Shown piece by piece: positions 16,928 through 24,301 of a stretch of 64,000 nucleotides of DNA. Every line of letters begins with the position of its first letter. Positions within the stretch are counted from its first letter, which is position 1. A program made the position numbers and the translations under genes. Below the pieces are notes generated by a model. It searched no databases and was not told the DNA's origin. It saw only the letters and a list, made by a program, of their open reading frames with translations. Where the stretch lies: the NCBI GenBank assembly GCA_964550175.1, contig CAZJXP010000001.1:1-64000 (forward strand), given 5' to 3'. Origin of the DNA: DSQK01 sp964550175. Its GTDB lineage: Archaea > Nanobdellota > Nanobdellia > Woesearchaeales > ARS49.

Positions 16928-17011
16928 AACTTTTTACCGCCCAGTTTTGACGTTTCGTCGTCGCGATTGTTACGGACGTAACGACGCTACCAATATCGCC
17001 GGTAAAAAGTT
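16928..17011 (-). repeat. Dispersed repeat with perfect 12-bp terminal inverted repeats
   Basis: AACTTTTTACCG at 16928-16939 and CGGTAAAAAGTT at 17000-17011. Read on the minus strand, it starts like the copy at 34561 (ACTTTTTACCGGCGATATTG) and ends with the same GTCAAAAC-type sequence. The CGACGCTACCAATATC stretch at 16982-16997 is the uninterrupted relative of the sequence split by the hairpin element at 63721. Confidence 0.85.
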
Positions 17012-17034
17012 TGCTTGGGTCAGCAACGTGTTAA

Positions 17035-17571
17035 TCATATCTCGTGCGCCAATATTTTCCTTAACTTCTCTTTATTCGGCACCAATGACTCTAATTCTCC
17101 GCCGGGGATAGTCTTGTTGAACTTGAGGCGCATCGCCCACTCACGGATGCTTTGCGGATCGTCCGCGTTCACGAAATAATTCAATTCAAACCAGTCGTTT
17201 AATTGTTCGCCGTGCTGGTTCCAGCTAGCCAATCGGCAGCCGGTCGGCTTGACCTCGTGAATCGTGCAGCCTTCCTTACCCAGGAAGACGCACGGCCCGT
17301 ACGGCTTTGCGAGCATCTTGGGCTTCCAGTGCTGCGTGTGAAATCGAGTGATCGAATCGAAGTGCTTCGCTTTGAGTTCATCGACCGTGATGCCGAAATG
17401 GTTCGCGATTGCGGGCAAGTCGGATTCCAATGCTGTGCCCGTGCCGTTTTCGCAGCACTTGGTGCATTCGTGCTTTCGGCACGGCGTGTCGGCAAGCTGC
17501 TCTATGATGTGCAGCGGGGTGTTTTTGGTGATATTCGCCTGTTCCCTTTTTTCTGCCTGGCACGGAATCAT
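17035..17571 (-). CDS. YkgJ-type cysteine cluster protein
   Basis: 178 residues. The cluster begins with CRKHECTKCCENGTG and continues with GPCVFLGKEGCTIHEVKPTGC, matching the YkgJ/CxxCxxCC zinc- or iron-chelating family (PF03692). Members bind metal through these cysteines; no specific reaction is established. A minus-strand TATA (GTATTAAATAG, 17592-17602) lies ~22 bases before the ATG, so the gene is probably leaderless. It is divergent from the chaperone operon. Confidence 0.83.
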   Translation of the reverse strand: MIPCQAEKREQANITKNTPLHIIEQLADTPCRKHECTKCCENGTGTALESDLPAIANHFGITVDELKAKHFDSITRFHTQHWKPKMLAKPYGPCVFLGKEGCTIHEVKPTGCRLASWNQHGEQLNDWFELNYFVNADDPQSIREWAMRLKFNKTIPGGELESLVPNKEKLRKILAHEI

Positions 17572-17623
17572 GCAGTCCTTGGAGGGCTTTGGCTATTTAA
17601 TACTTTCCCCATAATTCCATAAG

Positions 17624-17634
17624 CTTTATATATT
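17624..17634 (+). promoter_or_regulatory. TATA box of the grpE-dnaK operon
   Basis: CTTTATATATT, about 60 bases before the grpE ATG; transcription should start near 17655-17660, at the palindrome. Confidence 0.65.
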
Positions 17635-17656
17635 AGTTCAGTCCTAGGTAGTCTAT

Positions 17657-17673
17657 GTTGACGTAAGGTCAAC
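17657..17673 (+). promoter_or_regulatory. Palindromic operator candidate at the grpE start site
   Basis: GTTGAC-GTAAG-GTCAAC, perfect 6-bp arms, about 25-35 bases downstream of the TATA box where transcription should begin. A dimeric repressor bound here would block initiation; as an RNA it is a weak 5-base-loop stem. Role inferred. Confidence 0.55.
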
Positions 17674-17692
17674 GGGAATTGGGTGGTTTTCA

Positions 17693-18274
17693 ATGTTCAA
17701 ACACGCACAAGAACCGGCAAAAGACATCGCGAAAGCGGTGGCGCAGGCCCAAGACGCGCCGAAAACGGACGCTCCTAAAACGCCTGTCGAAGCCCTCAAG
17801 CACGAACTTGATGCCAAGACAAAGCAAGCCGAAGAATTCCTCAACTCGCTCAAGCAGTCGCAAGCCGACTTTCAAAACTATATCAAGCGCTCGGACAAGG
17901 AGCGCAAGGATGTCGTTGAACTCGCGTCCGCGAGAATCGTCACGAAAGTGCTCACGGTGCTGGACGAATTCGACCACATGATCGCGTCAATCAACGCACA
18001 GCCGAATTTGCCCGCCGAAGTCAGCAAGGGCATTCAGTTGGTGCGCGCGAACCTGTTCAAGATACTGTCTGACGAAGGAGTCACGCCGATCGTCTGCACG
18101 GGCAAAGCGAGCCCGTACCTGCATGAAGTCATGCTCACCGAGAAGAAGGAAGGGGTCGAAGACGACACAATCCTGCAAGAGCTCCAGAAGGGCTACAAGC
18201 TGAAGGACAAAGTTGTCCGATACGCAAAAGTAAAGGTCGCGAAGACCGGAGGCAAACATGAAACAACTCAGTAA
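17693..18274 (+). CDS. grpE: GrpE, nucleotide exchange factor for DnaK
   Basis: 193 residues. Long Ala/Lys/Glu-rich N-terminal tail, then the coiled-coil stretch (LKQSQADFQNYIKRSDKER), LDEFDHMIAS, and the C-terminal beta-wing with GVTPIVCTGKASPYLHEVM and the closing LKDKVVRYAKVKVAK. GrpE opens the DnaK nucleotide site to release ADP. The gene is followed 60 bases later by dnaK. Archaea acquired this chaperone set from bacteria. Confidence 0.92.
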   Translation: MFKHAQEPAKDIAKAVAQAQDAPKTDAPKTPVEALKHELDAKTKQAEEFLNSLKQSQADFQNYIKRSDKERKDVVELASARIVTKVLTVLDEFDHMIASINAQPNLPAEVSKGIQLVRANLFKILSDEGVTPIVCTGKASPYLHEVMLTEKKEGVEDDTILQELQKGYKLKDKVVRYAKVKVAKTGGKHETTQ

Positions 18275-18334
18275 AGAAAATGGAACGTGTAAGGCAACGA
18301 TTCATGCTGCCGGCACGCGAGGAGGCAACTAACA

Positions 18335-20173
18335 ATGGCAAAAATCATAGGAATTGACTTAGGAACCAGCAACAGCGCCGCGTCCATCCTGGAAGCAGGA
18401 CGACCGCGCATCATCCCGTCGGCAGAAGGAGCTTCGCTCTACGGCAAAGCCTTCCCGAGCGTCGTGGGATTCCAGAAGGACGGAACTGTCCTCGTTGGAG
18501 AACCCGCGCGACGCCAGGCTGTCTCGAACCCTGACGGAACCGTCATGGCCGCGAAGCGAAAGATGGGAACGAACTACAAATACAAGATCTTCGGCAAGGA
18601 ACACACGCCGCAACAGATCTCCGCCTTGATTTTGCAGAAGATCAAGCGCGATGCTGAAGCATTCCTCGGCGAGAAAGTCGACAAGGCGGTCATTACTGTC
18701 CCGGCTTACTTCGACGACAACCAGCGACAGGCAACCAAGGACGCGGGACAGATCGCGGGCTTGGAAGTCATCCGAATCGTCAACGAACCGACGGCTGCGG
18801 CTCTTGCTTACGGCTTAGACAAGGGCCACAAGCAACAGACCATCCTCGTGTTCGACTTCGGCGGCGGAACGCTTGACGTTACCATCATGGACTACGGCGA
18901 CGGCGTCTTCGAAGTGAAGTCCACAGCAGGCGACACCCAATTGGGCGGAACCGACATGGACAACCTCCTGATCGAGCACATCGTCAAGAAGTTCCATGAT
19001 GACACTGGCATTGATTTGAAAGGCGACGGAACTGCAATGCAACGAGTGCGAGAGGCAGCCGAAAAAGCCAAGATCGAGCTTTCGACCACGATGCAGACGG
19101 ACATCTCGTTGCCGTTCATCTCGGCAACCGACAAGGGACCCAAGCACTTGACCTTGTCGATGTCGCGCGCACAGCTCGAATCCATGATGGATCCGCTCGT
19201 CAAGCGCTGCAAGAAGAGCGTCGACCAGGCGCTTTCTGACGCGAAGCTGTCGGGCAAGGACATCAGCAAAGTTATCCTTGTTGGCGGACCGACCCGAATG
19301 CCGATGGTGCAGAAGCACGTCGAAGAATGGTTCGGCACCGGCAAAGTTGAGCGAAGCATCGACCCGATGGAATGCGTCGCGATGGGCGCGGCAATCCAGG
19401 CAGGCGTGCTTTCGGGAGACGTCAAGGACGTTCTCCTCTTGGACGTCACGCCGTTGTCGTTGGGCATCGAAACCCTTGGTGGAATGTTCACCAAGATCAT
19501 CGACCGAAACACAACCATCCCGGTGAAGCGCTCGCAGGTCTTCTCGACCGCGGCGGACAACCAGCCGGCTGTGACAATTCGCGTTGCGCAAGGAGAGCGA
19601 CCGATGTTCGTGGACAACAAGCTGTTGGGACAGTTCGATCTTGTGGGAATTCCTCCCGCGACTCGCGGAGTGCCGCAAATCGAAGTCACGTTCGACATCG
19701 ACGCGAACGGCATCTTACACGTAACTGCGAAGGACCTCGGAACCTCCAAGGAGCAATCCTTGAAGATCACCGCACCGCACAAGCTCAACGAAGCCGAAGT
19801 GAACCGCATGCGCAAGGAAGCCGAGCAGTTCGCCGAAGCCGACGCGCGCAAGAAGGACGAAGTCGAAACCGTGAACAACGCGGACGCGCTTGCGTACACG
19901 ACCGAGACGGCAGTCAAGGACATGACAGGTAAAGTGCCTGACTCAGACTTGAAGGCCATCAAGGACGCGGCTGCAGGCTTGAAAACGTTGATCTCGGCCA
20001 AGGACAAGGATTTGACCTTGATCAAGAACGCGACCGAGGAATTGCAGGCTCTTGTGCAGAAAGTCTCGAACGAGCTGTACCAGAAGGCAGGCCAGCATCC
20101 GCCTGGCGCGCACGAGCACGCCAAGGAAGGCCCTGACGTCGTCGACGCTGAGTTCAAGAAGAAGAAAAAGTGA
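18335..20173 (+). CDS. dnaK: DnaK (Hsp70) chaperone
   Basis: 612 residues with AGGAGGCAACTAACA before the ATG. The ATPase domain shows IGIDLGTSNSAASI, the IVNEPTAAALAYG signature, DFGGGTLDVTI and ILVGGPTRMPMVQ. The substrate domain has LLLDVTPLSLGIET; the lid ends in a Lys-rich tail (GPDVVDAEFKKKKK) with the EEVD-like region replaced by DVVDAEF, as in bacterial DnaK. Works with GrpE (upstream) and DnaJ (~1.2 kb downstream). It lacks the extra ~24-residue insertion in the N-terminal lobe seen in Gram-negative DnaK: after YKIFGKEHTPQQISA the chain runs as in the short, Gram-positive/archaeal type. Confidence 0.96.
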   Translation: MAKIIGIDLGTSNSAASILEAGRPRIIPSAEGASLYGKAFPSVVGFQKDGTVLVGEPARRQAVSNPDGTVMAAKRKMGTNYKYKIFGKEHTPQQISALILQKIKRDAEAFLGEKVDKAVITVPAYFDDNQRQATKDAGQIAGLEVIRIVNEPTAAALAYGLDKGHKQQTILVFDFGGGTLDVTIMDYGDGVFEVKSTAGDTQLGGTDMDNLLIEHIVKKFHDDTGIDLKGDGTAMQRVREAAEKAKIELSTTMQTDISLPFISATDKGPKHLTLSMSRAQLESMMDPLVKRCKKSVDQALSDAKLSGKDISKVILVGGPTRMPMVQKHVEEWFGTGKVERSIDPMECVAMGAAIQAGVLSGDVKDVLLLDVTPLSLGIETLGGMFTKIIDRNTTIPVKRSQVFSTAADNQPAVTIRVAQGERPMFVDNKLLGQFDLVGIPPATRGVPQIEVTFDIDANGILHVTAKDLGTSKEQSLKITAPHKLNEAEVNRMRKEAEQFAEADARKKDEVETVNNADALAYTTETAVKDMTGKVPDSDLKAIKDAAAGLKTLISAKDKDLTLIKNATEELQALVQKVSNELYQKAGQHPPGAHEHAKEGPDVVDAEFKKKKK

Positions 20174-20196
20174 TTTAATTTTTTTATTTTTATTTT
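20174..20196 (+). terminator. T-rich terminator after dnaK
   Basis: TTTAATTTTTTTATTTTTATTTT begins at the dnaK stop. Confidence 0.55.
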
Positions 20197-20240
20197 GTTA
20201 GTACTAACGGTACAAAACGTGGCGGTAAAAAGTTTACTTG
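20197..20240. repeat. Degenerate dispersed repeat copy next to a 12-bp palindrome
   Basis: GTTAGTACTAAC at 20197-20208 is a perfect palindrome. GGCGGTAAAAAGTTTAC at 20221-20237 is the recurring repeat end. The other end of the copy is not clear. Confidence 0.6.
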
Positions 20241-20364
20241 TGCGGATAAACGGTAACGAAATAAACTCGACCTGCCGTGCGGCGCTGGCGCTCAGAGCGG
20301 CCACGAGCGCCGCCAAAAAGTTCATTCGTAAACTTAATAAAACAAAGAAGGCCAAACAACGCTC

Positions 20365-20532
20365 ATGGATATCTCAATAATCGCATTCATCGCGTTCCTG
20401 CTGATAGTCTGGGCGGCGAACCAGTTCGTGAAAGAGTACTTGATTGCGAAAGCCATCCGGCAGGCGTACGAGCAGAACGTTCGCCGCGTCATCACGGACC
20501 CGAATTCTCAAGTCAAAGGACGGTTTGAGTAG
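20365..20532 (+). CDS. Short single-span membrane protein
   Basis: 55 residues. The start MDISIIAFIAFLLIVWA is one membrane helix; the rest is a charged cytoplasmic-looking helix (KEYLIAKAIRQAYEQNVRR) and tail. Its TAG is immediately followed by the ATG of the Nudix gene, so the two are read together. An AT-rich AACTTAATAAAAC about 25 bases upstream could be its TATA. No family recognised. The zero-gap link to the Nudix gene is the best support that it is real. Confidence 0.65.
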   Translation: MDISIIAFIAFLLIVWAANQFVKEYLIAKAIRQAYEQNVRRVITDPNSQVKGRFE

Positions 20533-21363
20533 ATGGAACAGCACAAATGCTGCGGCGCAGTCGTCTTCCATGACAACAAACTGTTGATCATCCAGGGGGC
20601 GCAGGGAAAACACTGGGGACTTCCGAAAGGGCACGTCGAAGCAGACGAAACTGAGGAGCAGACCGCGCTCCGCGAAGTCAAGGAAGAGACTGGACTTACT
20701 GTGGCAATCGTGCCCGGATTTCGTAAAACATTAACGTACCAGTTCGCCGAAGGAGAGAAGCAAATTCGGAAACAAACGGTTGTCTTCGTCGCGACGGCCA
20801 AGACATCGAAATACGCCGTTGACAACAAAGAAATTTCGCAAGCGCTCTGGGCAACCCCGAGCGACGCGCTCAAGAAAGTCACGTTCCAATCAGTTCATGA
20901 TGTCTTAGCTGAAGCAATCACGTTTGCGCAGGCGCAGGGCATAATCACGAAAGAAGCTGCGCCGAAAGCCGAAGCGCAAAAATCCTGCGGCATCATCGTC
21001 CTGTTCAAAGGAAAAGTCTTGCTTGTCAAGCAAGAGCGCAGCGTCCAGTGGGGATTCCCGAAATGCGAATCAGCCGAAGACGAGACCGAGGAGCAGACCG
21101 CGGTGCGATGCGTCGCTGAAGAGGCCGGACTCGACGTCACGCTCATCCCTGGATTCAAGGAAACGATCAACTACACGTATCGCGAACGCTCGAACCGTGT
21201 CGACAAGGAAACCGTGTTCTTCCTCGCGAACGCTACTGATGGCAAATGCGACGAAAAAGACGGCGTCACGTGCAAATGGTTCCACCCGCACGACGCGTTC
21301 GACAAAATCACGTTCGAAGAAGTCAAGGAAGTCTTGAAACGCGCGCTTGAGGTCGCGAGATAA
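20533..21363 (+). CDS. Tandem Nudix hydrolase fusion, second domain degenerate
   Basis: 276 residues, two Nudix domains. Domain 1 (~1-130) has a complete Nudix box: G at the start of GHVEADE, then REVKEETGL. It resembles diadenosine tetraphosphate hydrolases. Domain 2 (~148-276) keeps the fold (CGIIVLFKGKVLLVKQE, WGFPKCESAEDE) but its box begins with Cys in place of Gly, and RE is replaced by RC (RCVAEEAGL), losing one conserved Glu while the EE pair stays. Catalysis by domain 2 is therefore doubtful; it may bind nucleotide or aid dimer-like packing. The gene sits after dnaK and overlaps dnaJ by one base, tying it to the chaperone set. Confidence 0.85.
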   Translation: MEQHKCCGAVVFHDNKLLIIQGAQGKHWGLPKGHVEADETEEQTALREVKEETGLTVAIVPGFRKTLTYQFAEGEKQIRKQTVVFVATAKTSKYAVDNKEISQALWATPSDALKKVTFQSVHDVLAEAITFAQAQGIITKEAAPKAEAQKSCGIIVLFKGKVLLVKQERSVQWGFPKCESAEDETEEQTAVRCVAEEAGLDVTLIPGFKETINYTYRERSNRVDKETVFFLANATDGKCDEKDGVTCKWFHPHDAFDKITFEEVKEVLKRALEVAR

Positions 21364-22445
21364 TGGCGAAGGACTATTACAAGACCCTCGGCGTCGCGAA
21401 GAACGCGTCGCAAGAGGAAATCAAGAAAGCCTACAAGAATCTCGCTAAAAAGTATCACCCTGACCTGAACAAGTCCCCCGACGCGACGGAGAAGTTCAAG
21501 GAAATCAGCGAAGCGGCCTCCGTCTTGGGCGATGCCCAGAAGCGCCAGCAGTTTGACCAGTACGGCTCGGCCGACCTGAACGGCCAAGGCATGGGCGGAT
21601 TCGACTACCGCGACTTCCAAGGACAAGGATTCAACTTTGACGACCTTTTTGAGAACCTGTTTTCCGGCTTTGGCGGCGGCGGAAGGCGTCGAGGACCGGC
21701 GCGCGGCCATGATATGTTGATGGATATTGAAGTTTCACTTGAAGAAGCGGCTAAGGGAGTGACGAAAACCGTTTCGATTTCACGACAGGCTACGTGTAGC
21801 GTTTGTGATGGCACCGGAGCGGCGTCAAAATCCGGACTGCACGCGTGCGATGACTGTAAGGGCTCCGGCTCGCAGAAAGTGACCAGGCGCACCCCTTTTG
21901 GAGTTTTTGCATCGACAACGACGTGCAAAACTTGCGAAGGAACAGGCGAAGTCATCGAAGACCCTTGTGATACCTGTCGCGGCGAAGGACGGGTTGAGAT
22001 GACAAGCGAGATTGAAATCAAAGTTCCTCCCGGAATTGAGGATGAGATGCGACTGCGATTGACTGGTGAAGGGGAGGCCGGCGAGCGTGGGGCAACTGCC
22101 GGAGACTTGTACGCGACCGTGCACGTCCGGGCGCACAAGATTTTTGTTCGCGACGGAAACGATTTGCGCATCGAGATCCCGATTTCGTTTGGCATTGCGG
22201 CACTAGGGGATGAAATTGAAGTTCCGACGCTTGACGGTCCTGAAACGCTGAAAATTCCTGCGGGAACTCAACCAGGAACCGTGTTCCGACTGAAGGCGCG
22301 CGGTATGCCTAATGTGCGAGGACACGGAACCGGAAATTTGCTTGTCACGGTGAACATCAAAGTGCCCGAGAAATTGACATCGCGACAGAAAGAATTAATC
22401 CAAGAGCTAGAAGGCGAAAGCAAGAAGAAAAAAGGCTGGTTCTAG
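21363..22445 (+). CDS. dnaJ: DnaJ (Hsp40), type I co-chaperone
   Basis: 360 residues. J domain 1-70 with the KKYHPDLNKS loop (HPD intact). A Gly/Phe-rich linker (GMGGFDYRDFQGQGF) is followed by four zinc-binding CxxCxGxG-type repeats: CSVCDGTG, CDDCKGSG, CKTCEGTG and CDTCRGEG. Two C-terminal substrate domains follow and the chain ends ESKKKKGWF. It delivers clients to DnaK and stimulates its ATPase. The start shares one base with the Nudix stop, so expression is coupled to that gene rather than directly to dnaK. Confidence 0.95.
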   Translation: MAKDYYKTLGVAKNASQEEIKKAYKNLAKKYHPDLNKSPDATEKFKEISEAASVLGDAQKRQQFDQYGSADLNGQGMGGFDYRDFQGQGFNFDDLFENLFSGFGGGGRRRGPARGHDMLMDIEVSLEEAAKGVTKTVSISRQATCSVCDGTGAASKSGLHACDDCKGSGSQKVTRRTPFGVFASTTTCKTCEGTGEVIEDPCDTCRGEGRVEMTSEIEIKVPPGIEDEMRLRLTGEGEAGERGATAGDLYATVHVRAHKIFVRDGNDLRIEIPISFGIAALGDEIEVPTLDGPETLKIPAGTQPGTVFRLKARGMPNVRGHGTGNLLVTVNIKVPEKLTSRQKELIQELEGESKKKKGWF

Positions 22446-22456
22446 AAACGTGCTGC

Positions 22457-22530
22457 TGGTCCCCTTGCCGTTATTGTAGTGTCGTTTAACGTTAACGACG
22501 ACTCAAAATCTACCGGGGACGAGCAACGTG
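22457..22530. repeat. Dispersed repeat copy with GTCCCC/GGGGAC ends
   Basis: GTCCCC at 22459-22464 pairs with GGGGAC at 22515-22520. The interior has TTGCCGTTATTGTAG and CGACGACTCAAAATC, shared with copies at 60591 and 37451. Confidence 0.7.
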
Positions 22531-22621
22531 CGGGGAACGCCATCACGAACTTTCACTATTTCCATCTCAGAAACCCTTTTAAACCTCAATCTCGTAAATA
22601 CTCAAAAAAAGAGGTGTTAGC

Positions 22622-22834
22622 ATGGCAAAAGCAAGCAGCATTGAATGGATCGCCTGGGTCATCCTCATCATCGGCGGATTGAACTGGGGACTGATCGGGT
22701 TCTTCGACTACAACCTTGTCCCGTCGTTGCTGGGCAGCGGCACGTTGGCGACCAAGATTGTCTACGACATCGTCGGGTTGTCCGCAGTGTACGGCGCGTA
22801 CCTGTTGTTCACCTACGCACAGAAGCACAAGTAA
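22622..22834 (+). CDS. DUF378 small membrane protein
   Basis: 70 residues, two membrane helices. IEWIAWVILIIGGLNWGLIG, then a loop with the SLLGSGTLATKIVY stretch, then IVGLSAVYGAYLLFTY, fits the DUF378 family (short two-helix proteins of unknown function). Ribosome site AAAGAGGTGTTAGC precedes the ATG. T-rich sequence follows at 22840-22857. Confidence 0.85.
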   Translation: MAKASSIEWIAWVILIIGGLNWGLIGFFDYNLVPSLLGSGTLATKIVYDIVGLSAVYGAYLLFTYAQKHK

Positions 22835-22892
22835 GTTCATTCTTTCTTTTTTTCTTCGAAGTCTTTAAATACCGTCTTACTCGTGAATCATC

Positions 22893-23459
22893 ATGCAGTT
22901 GCGCTTTTCAAAGTTTGAAGTCTTCGATTTGGTCAAGGCATGGCTTGCGGTCAGCGTCGCGTTCACTATCGCGTCAGTCGGACTGCAGCTGAATTACGGC
23001 GTGCTTGTCATCTTCGGCATCCTCGCGTTCTCAGCTGGATTAGGATTTCTCTTGCATGAATTGGCTCATAAAATGGTGGCGCAGCACTACGGCGCGTGGG
23101 CGGAATTCCGGTCGGACGACAAGATGCTGCTGATCATGCTCGTCATCAGCGCGTTCGGGTTCATCTTTGCCGCGCCGGGAGCGGTGTTCCACAGCGGCAA
23201 CACGACGTTCCAGCAGCGCGGAAAGATTTCTTTGGCCGGACCGTTAGTGAACATCGCGCTCGCGATTCTCTTTTTGGGTTTGACGTTCACGCCGTTAGCG
23301 ATTTTGGGACTTTACGGCAGCAGAATTAATGCCTGGCTTGCGCTGTTCAATATGCTTCCTTTCGGTCCGTTGGACGGGACGAAAGTGCTCGCATGGAATC
23401 CGTTTGTGTGGGGATTGACAGGATTGGTTTCGTTAGGGCTTGTGCTGCTGTCGTTCTGA
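22893..23459 (+). CDS. Site-2 protease family (M50) membrane metalloprotease
   Basis: 188 residues, about five membrane helices. The HELAHK zinc motif lies in the second helix (GFLLHELAHKMVAQ), and the third zinc ligand motif in LPFGPLDGTKV. Such enzymes cut membrane-spanning substrates, often in regulated signalling. The protein is the minimal core with no PDZ domain. A TATA (TCTTTAAATACC, 22862-22873) lies ~20-30 bases before the ATG, suggesting a leaderless gene. Its 3' end overlaps the convergent gene by 113 bases. Substrate not evident. Confidence 0.87.
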   Translation: MQLRFSKFEVFDLVKAWLAVSVAFTIASVGLQLNYGVLVIFGILAFSAGLGFLLHELAHKMVAQHYGAWAEFRSDDKMLLIMLVISAFGFIFAAPGAVFHSGNTTFQQRGKISLAGPLVNIALAILFLGLTFTPLAILGLYGSRINAWLALFNMLPFGPLDGTKVLAWNPFVWGLTGLVSLGLVLLSF

Positions 23460-23988
23460 ACCGCGCGGCAAACGACGCATCTTGATAAAACGGTTTCTGT
23501 GAGATGGTGAGCTCGCCCTTCACATACTTTACGGCGCAATCATTGTTGAACAGCTCTGCGTTCAGAATCAATCCAGTCAGCGCGTCAAGCTCGTGAGACG
23601 GCAGGTCATACGTGAACAGCAGCCCGGTCGTTTTGCGCTTTTTCTCTTGCTCGAGGTTCATCCCCATCCCGAGCGCGCCGTACGCGGTCCGCAAATAGAT
23701 GACGGCGCGCGGCAGATGCCCCCAGGCGTTCGCGGTCTTGATTTGGTCGGTTACCGTTGCGCTGTCGAACCGCGCCACAACGACATCGTTATCGCGCTGC
23801 GCGCGCAAATGGACGAACGTGTTTTGGCAAACGCGCTTGCTGTTTTCCTTTTCAGCATAGTTGTGCTTGAAATGCCGATCGATCGAGAACCCCTCTTTTT
23901 CCAGCAGCTGGGTCAATTCGTTGCAGGCTTTTTTGCTCGCCTTGTGCGTGAGTCGCTCCACCAACGGAGGGATGTAGTCTCGTGCCAT
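23347..23988 (-). CDS. Hypothetical protein, 3' end antisense to the M50 gene
   Basis: 213 residues, soluble, charged. No recognised domain. The N-terminal half is helical and basic (LTHKASKKACNELTQLLEK), and the middle has EQEKKRKTTGLLFTYDLPSH. The last ~37 residues (from ARFRTTAAQAL) are antisense to the protease gene and look like an unconstrained extension past a lost stop. Minus-strand TATA (TTAACCTTTAATACC, 24009-24023) lies ~25 bases before the ATG. Confidence 0.62.
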   Translation of the reverse strand: MARDYIPPLVERLTHKASKKACNELTQLLEKEGFSIDRHFKHNYAEKENSKRVCQNTFVHLRAQRDNDVVVARFDSATVTDQIKTANAWGHLPRAVIYLRTAYGALGMGMNLEQEKKRKTTGLLFTYDLPSHELDALTGLILNAELFNNDCAVKYVKGELTISQKPFYQDASFAARFRTTAAQALTKPILSIPTQTDSMRALSSRPTDRKEAY

Positions 23989-24069
23989 GGTTTTTGCCGT
24001 CCGCGTGAGGGTATTAAAGGTTAACGACTGATTCGATAATGCGTCGTTTCATTCGCGTTGCATTCCTAG

Positions 24070-24192
24070 GCAGATTTTGAGCTAGCGTTAGGTCGCAGAT
24101 TATTAATGCCGACACTCGACAAATCTTGGCGGTACAATGAGGACAAAGTCCTCATGTACAACAGGACTTCGTCCTGTTTGTAAAAAGTTTTA
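24070..24192 (-). repeat. Dispersed repeat copy split by the 46-bp element
   Basis: GCAGATTTTGAG at 24070 through CACTCGACAAATCTTGGCGG, then the inserted element, then TAAAAAGTTTTATC. Without the insert it reads GGCGGTAAAAAGT, as in the reverse complement of the copy at 9645. Confidence 0.8.
24133..24182. mobile_element. 46-bp double-hairpin element flanked by TA (copy 1)
   Basis: TA, then CA, stem ATGAGGAC/GTCCTCAT with loop AAA, GTAC, stem AACAGGAC/GTCCTGTT with loop TTC, TG, then TA. The outer TACA and TGTA also pair. It has no coding capacity. It splits the repeat end GGCGG|TAAAAAG. Same layout as 63721-63770. Confidence 0.75.
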
Positions 24193-24301
24193 TCTGGGCG
24201 CAAACTTTTGCAATATAATCCACTGGACAGCCGTCCATAACCTATTTATAGCGTCAATTTGACTAACAGAAGCAGAATTAACAAGCTCAATTATTTTACA
24301 T

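Larger units (their letters stand above)
23989..24301. other. Gene-free stretch with a repeat interrupted by a hairpin element
   Basis: Contains the promoter of the minus-strand gene, a dispersed repeat copy (24070-24192), the hairpin element at 24133-24182 and the Lhr promoter (CCTATTTATAGCG near 24240). No coding frame seen. Confidence 0.7.

Noticed and set aside
18892..20355. 487-residue minus-strand open frame opposite dnaK
   Set aside because: A well-known artefact opposite dnaK genes caused by codon bias; the sense strand encodes an intact DnaK.
24133..24182. Intrinsic terminator made of the two hairpins
   Set aside because: It lies 160 bases from the nearest gene end and no T-run follows it directly; the empty sites elsewhere point to insertion instead.
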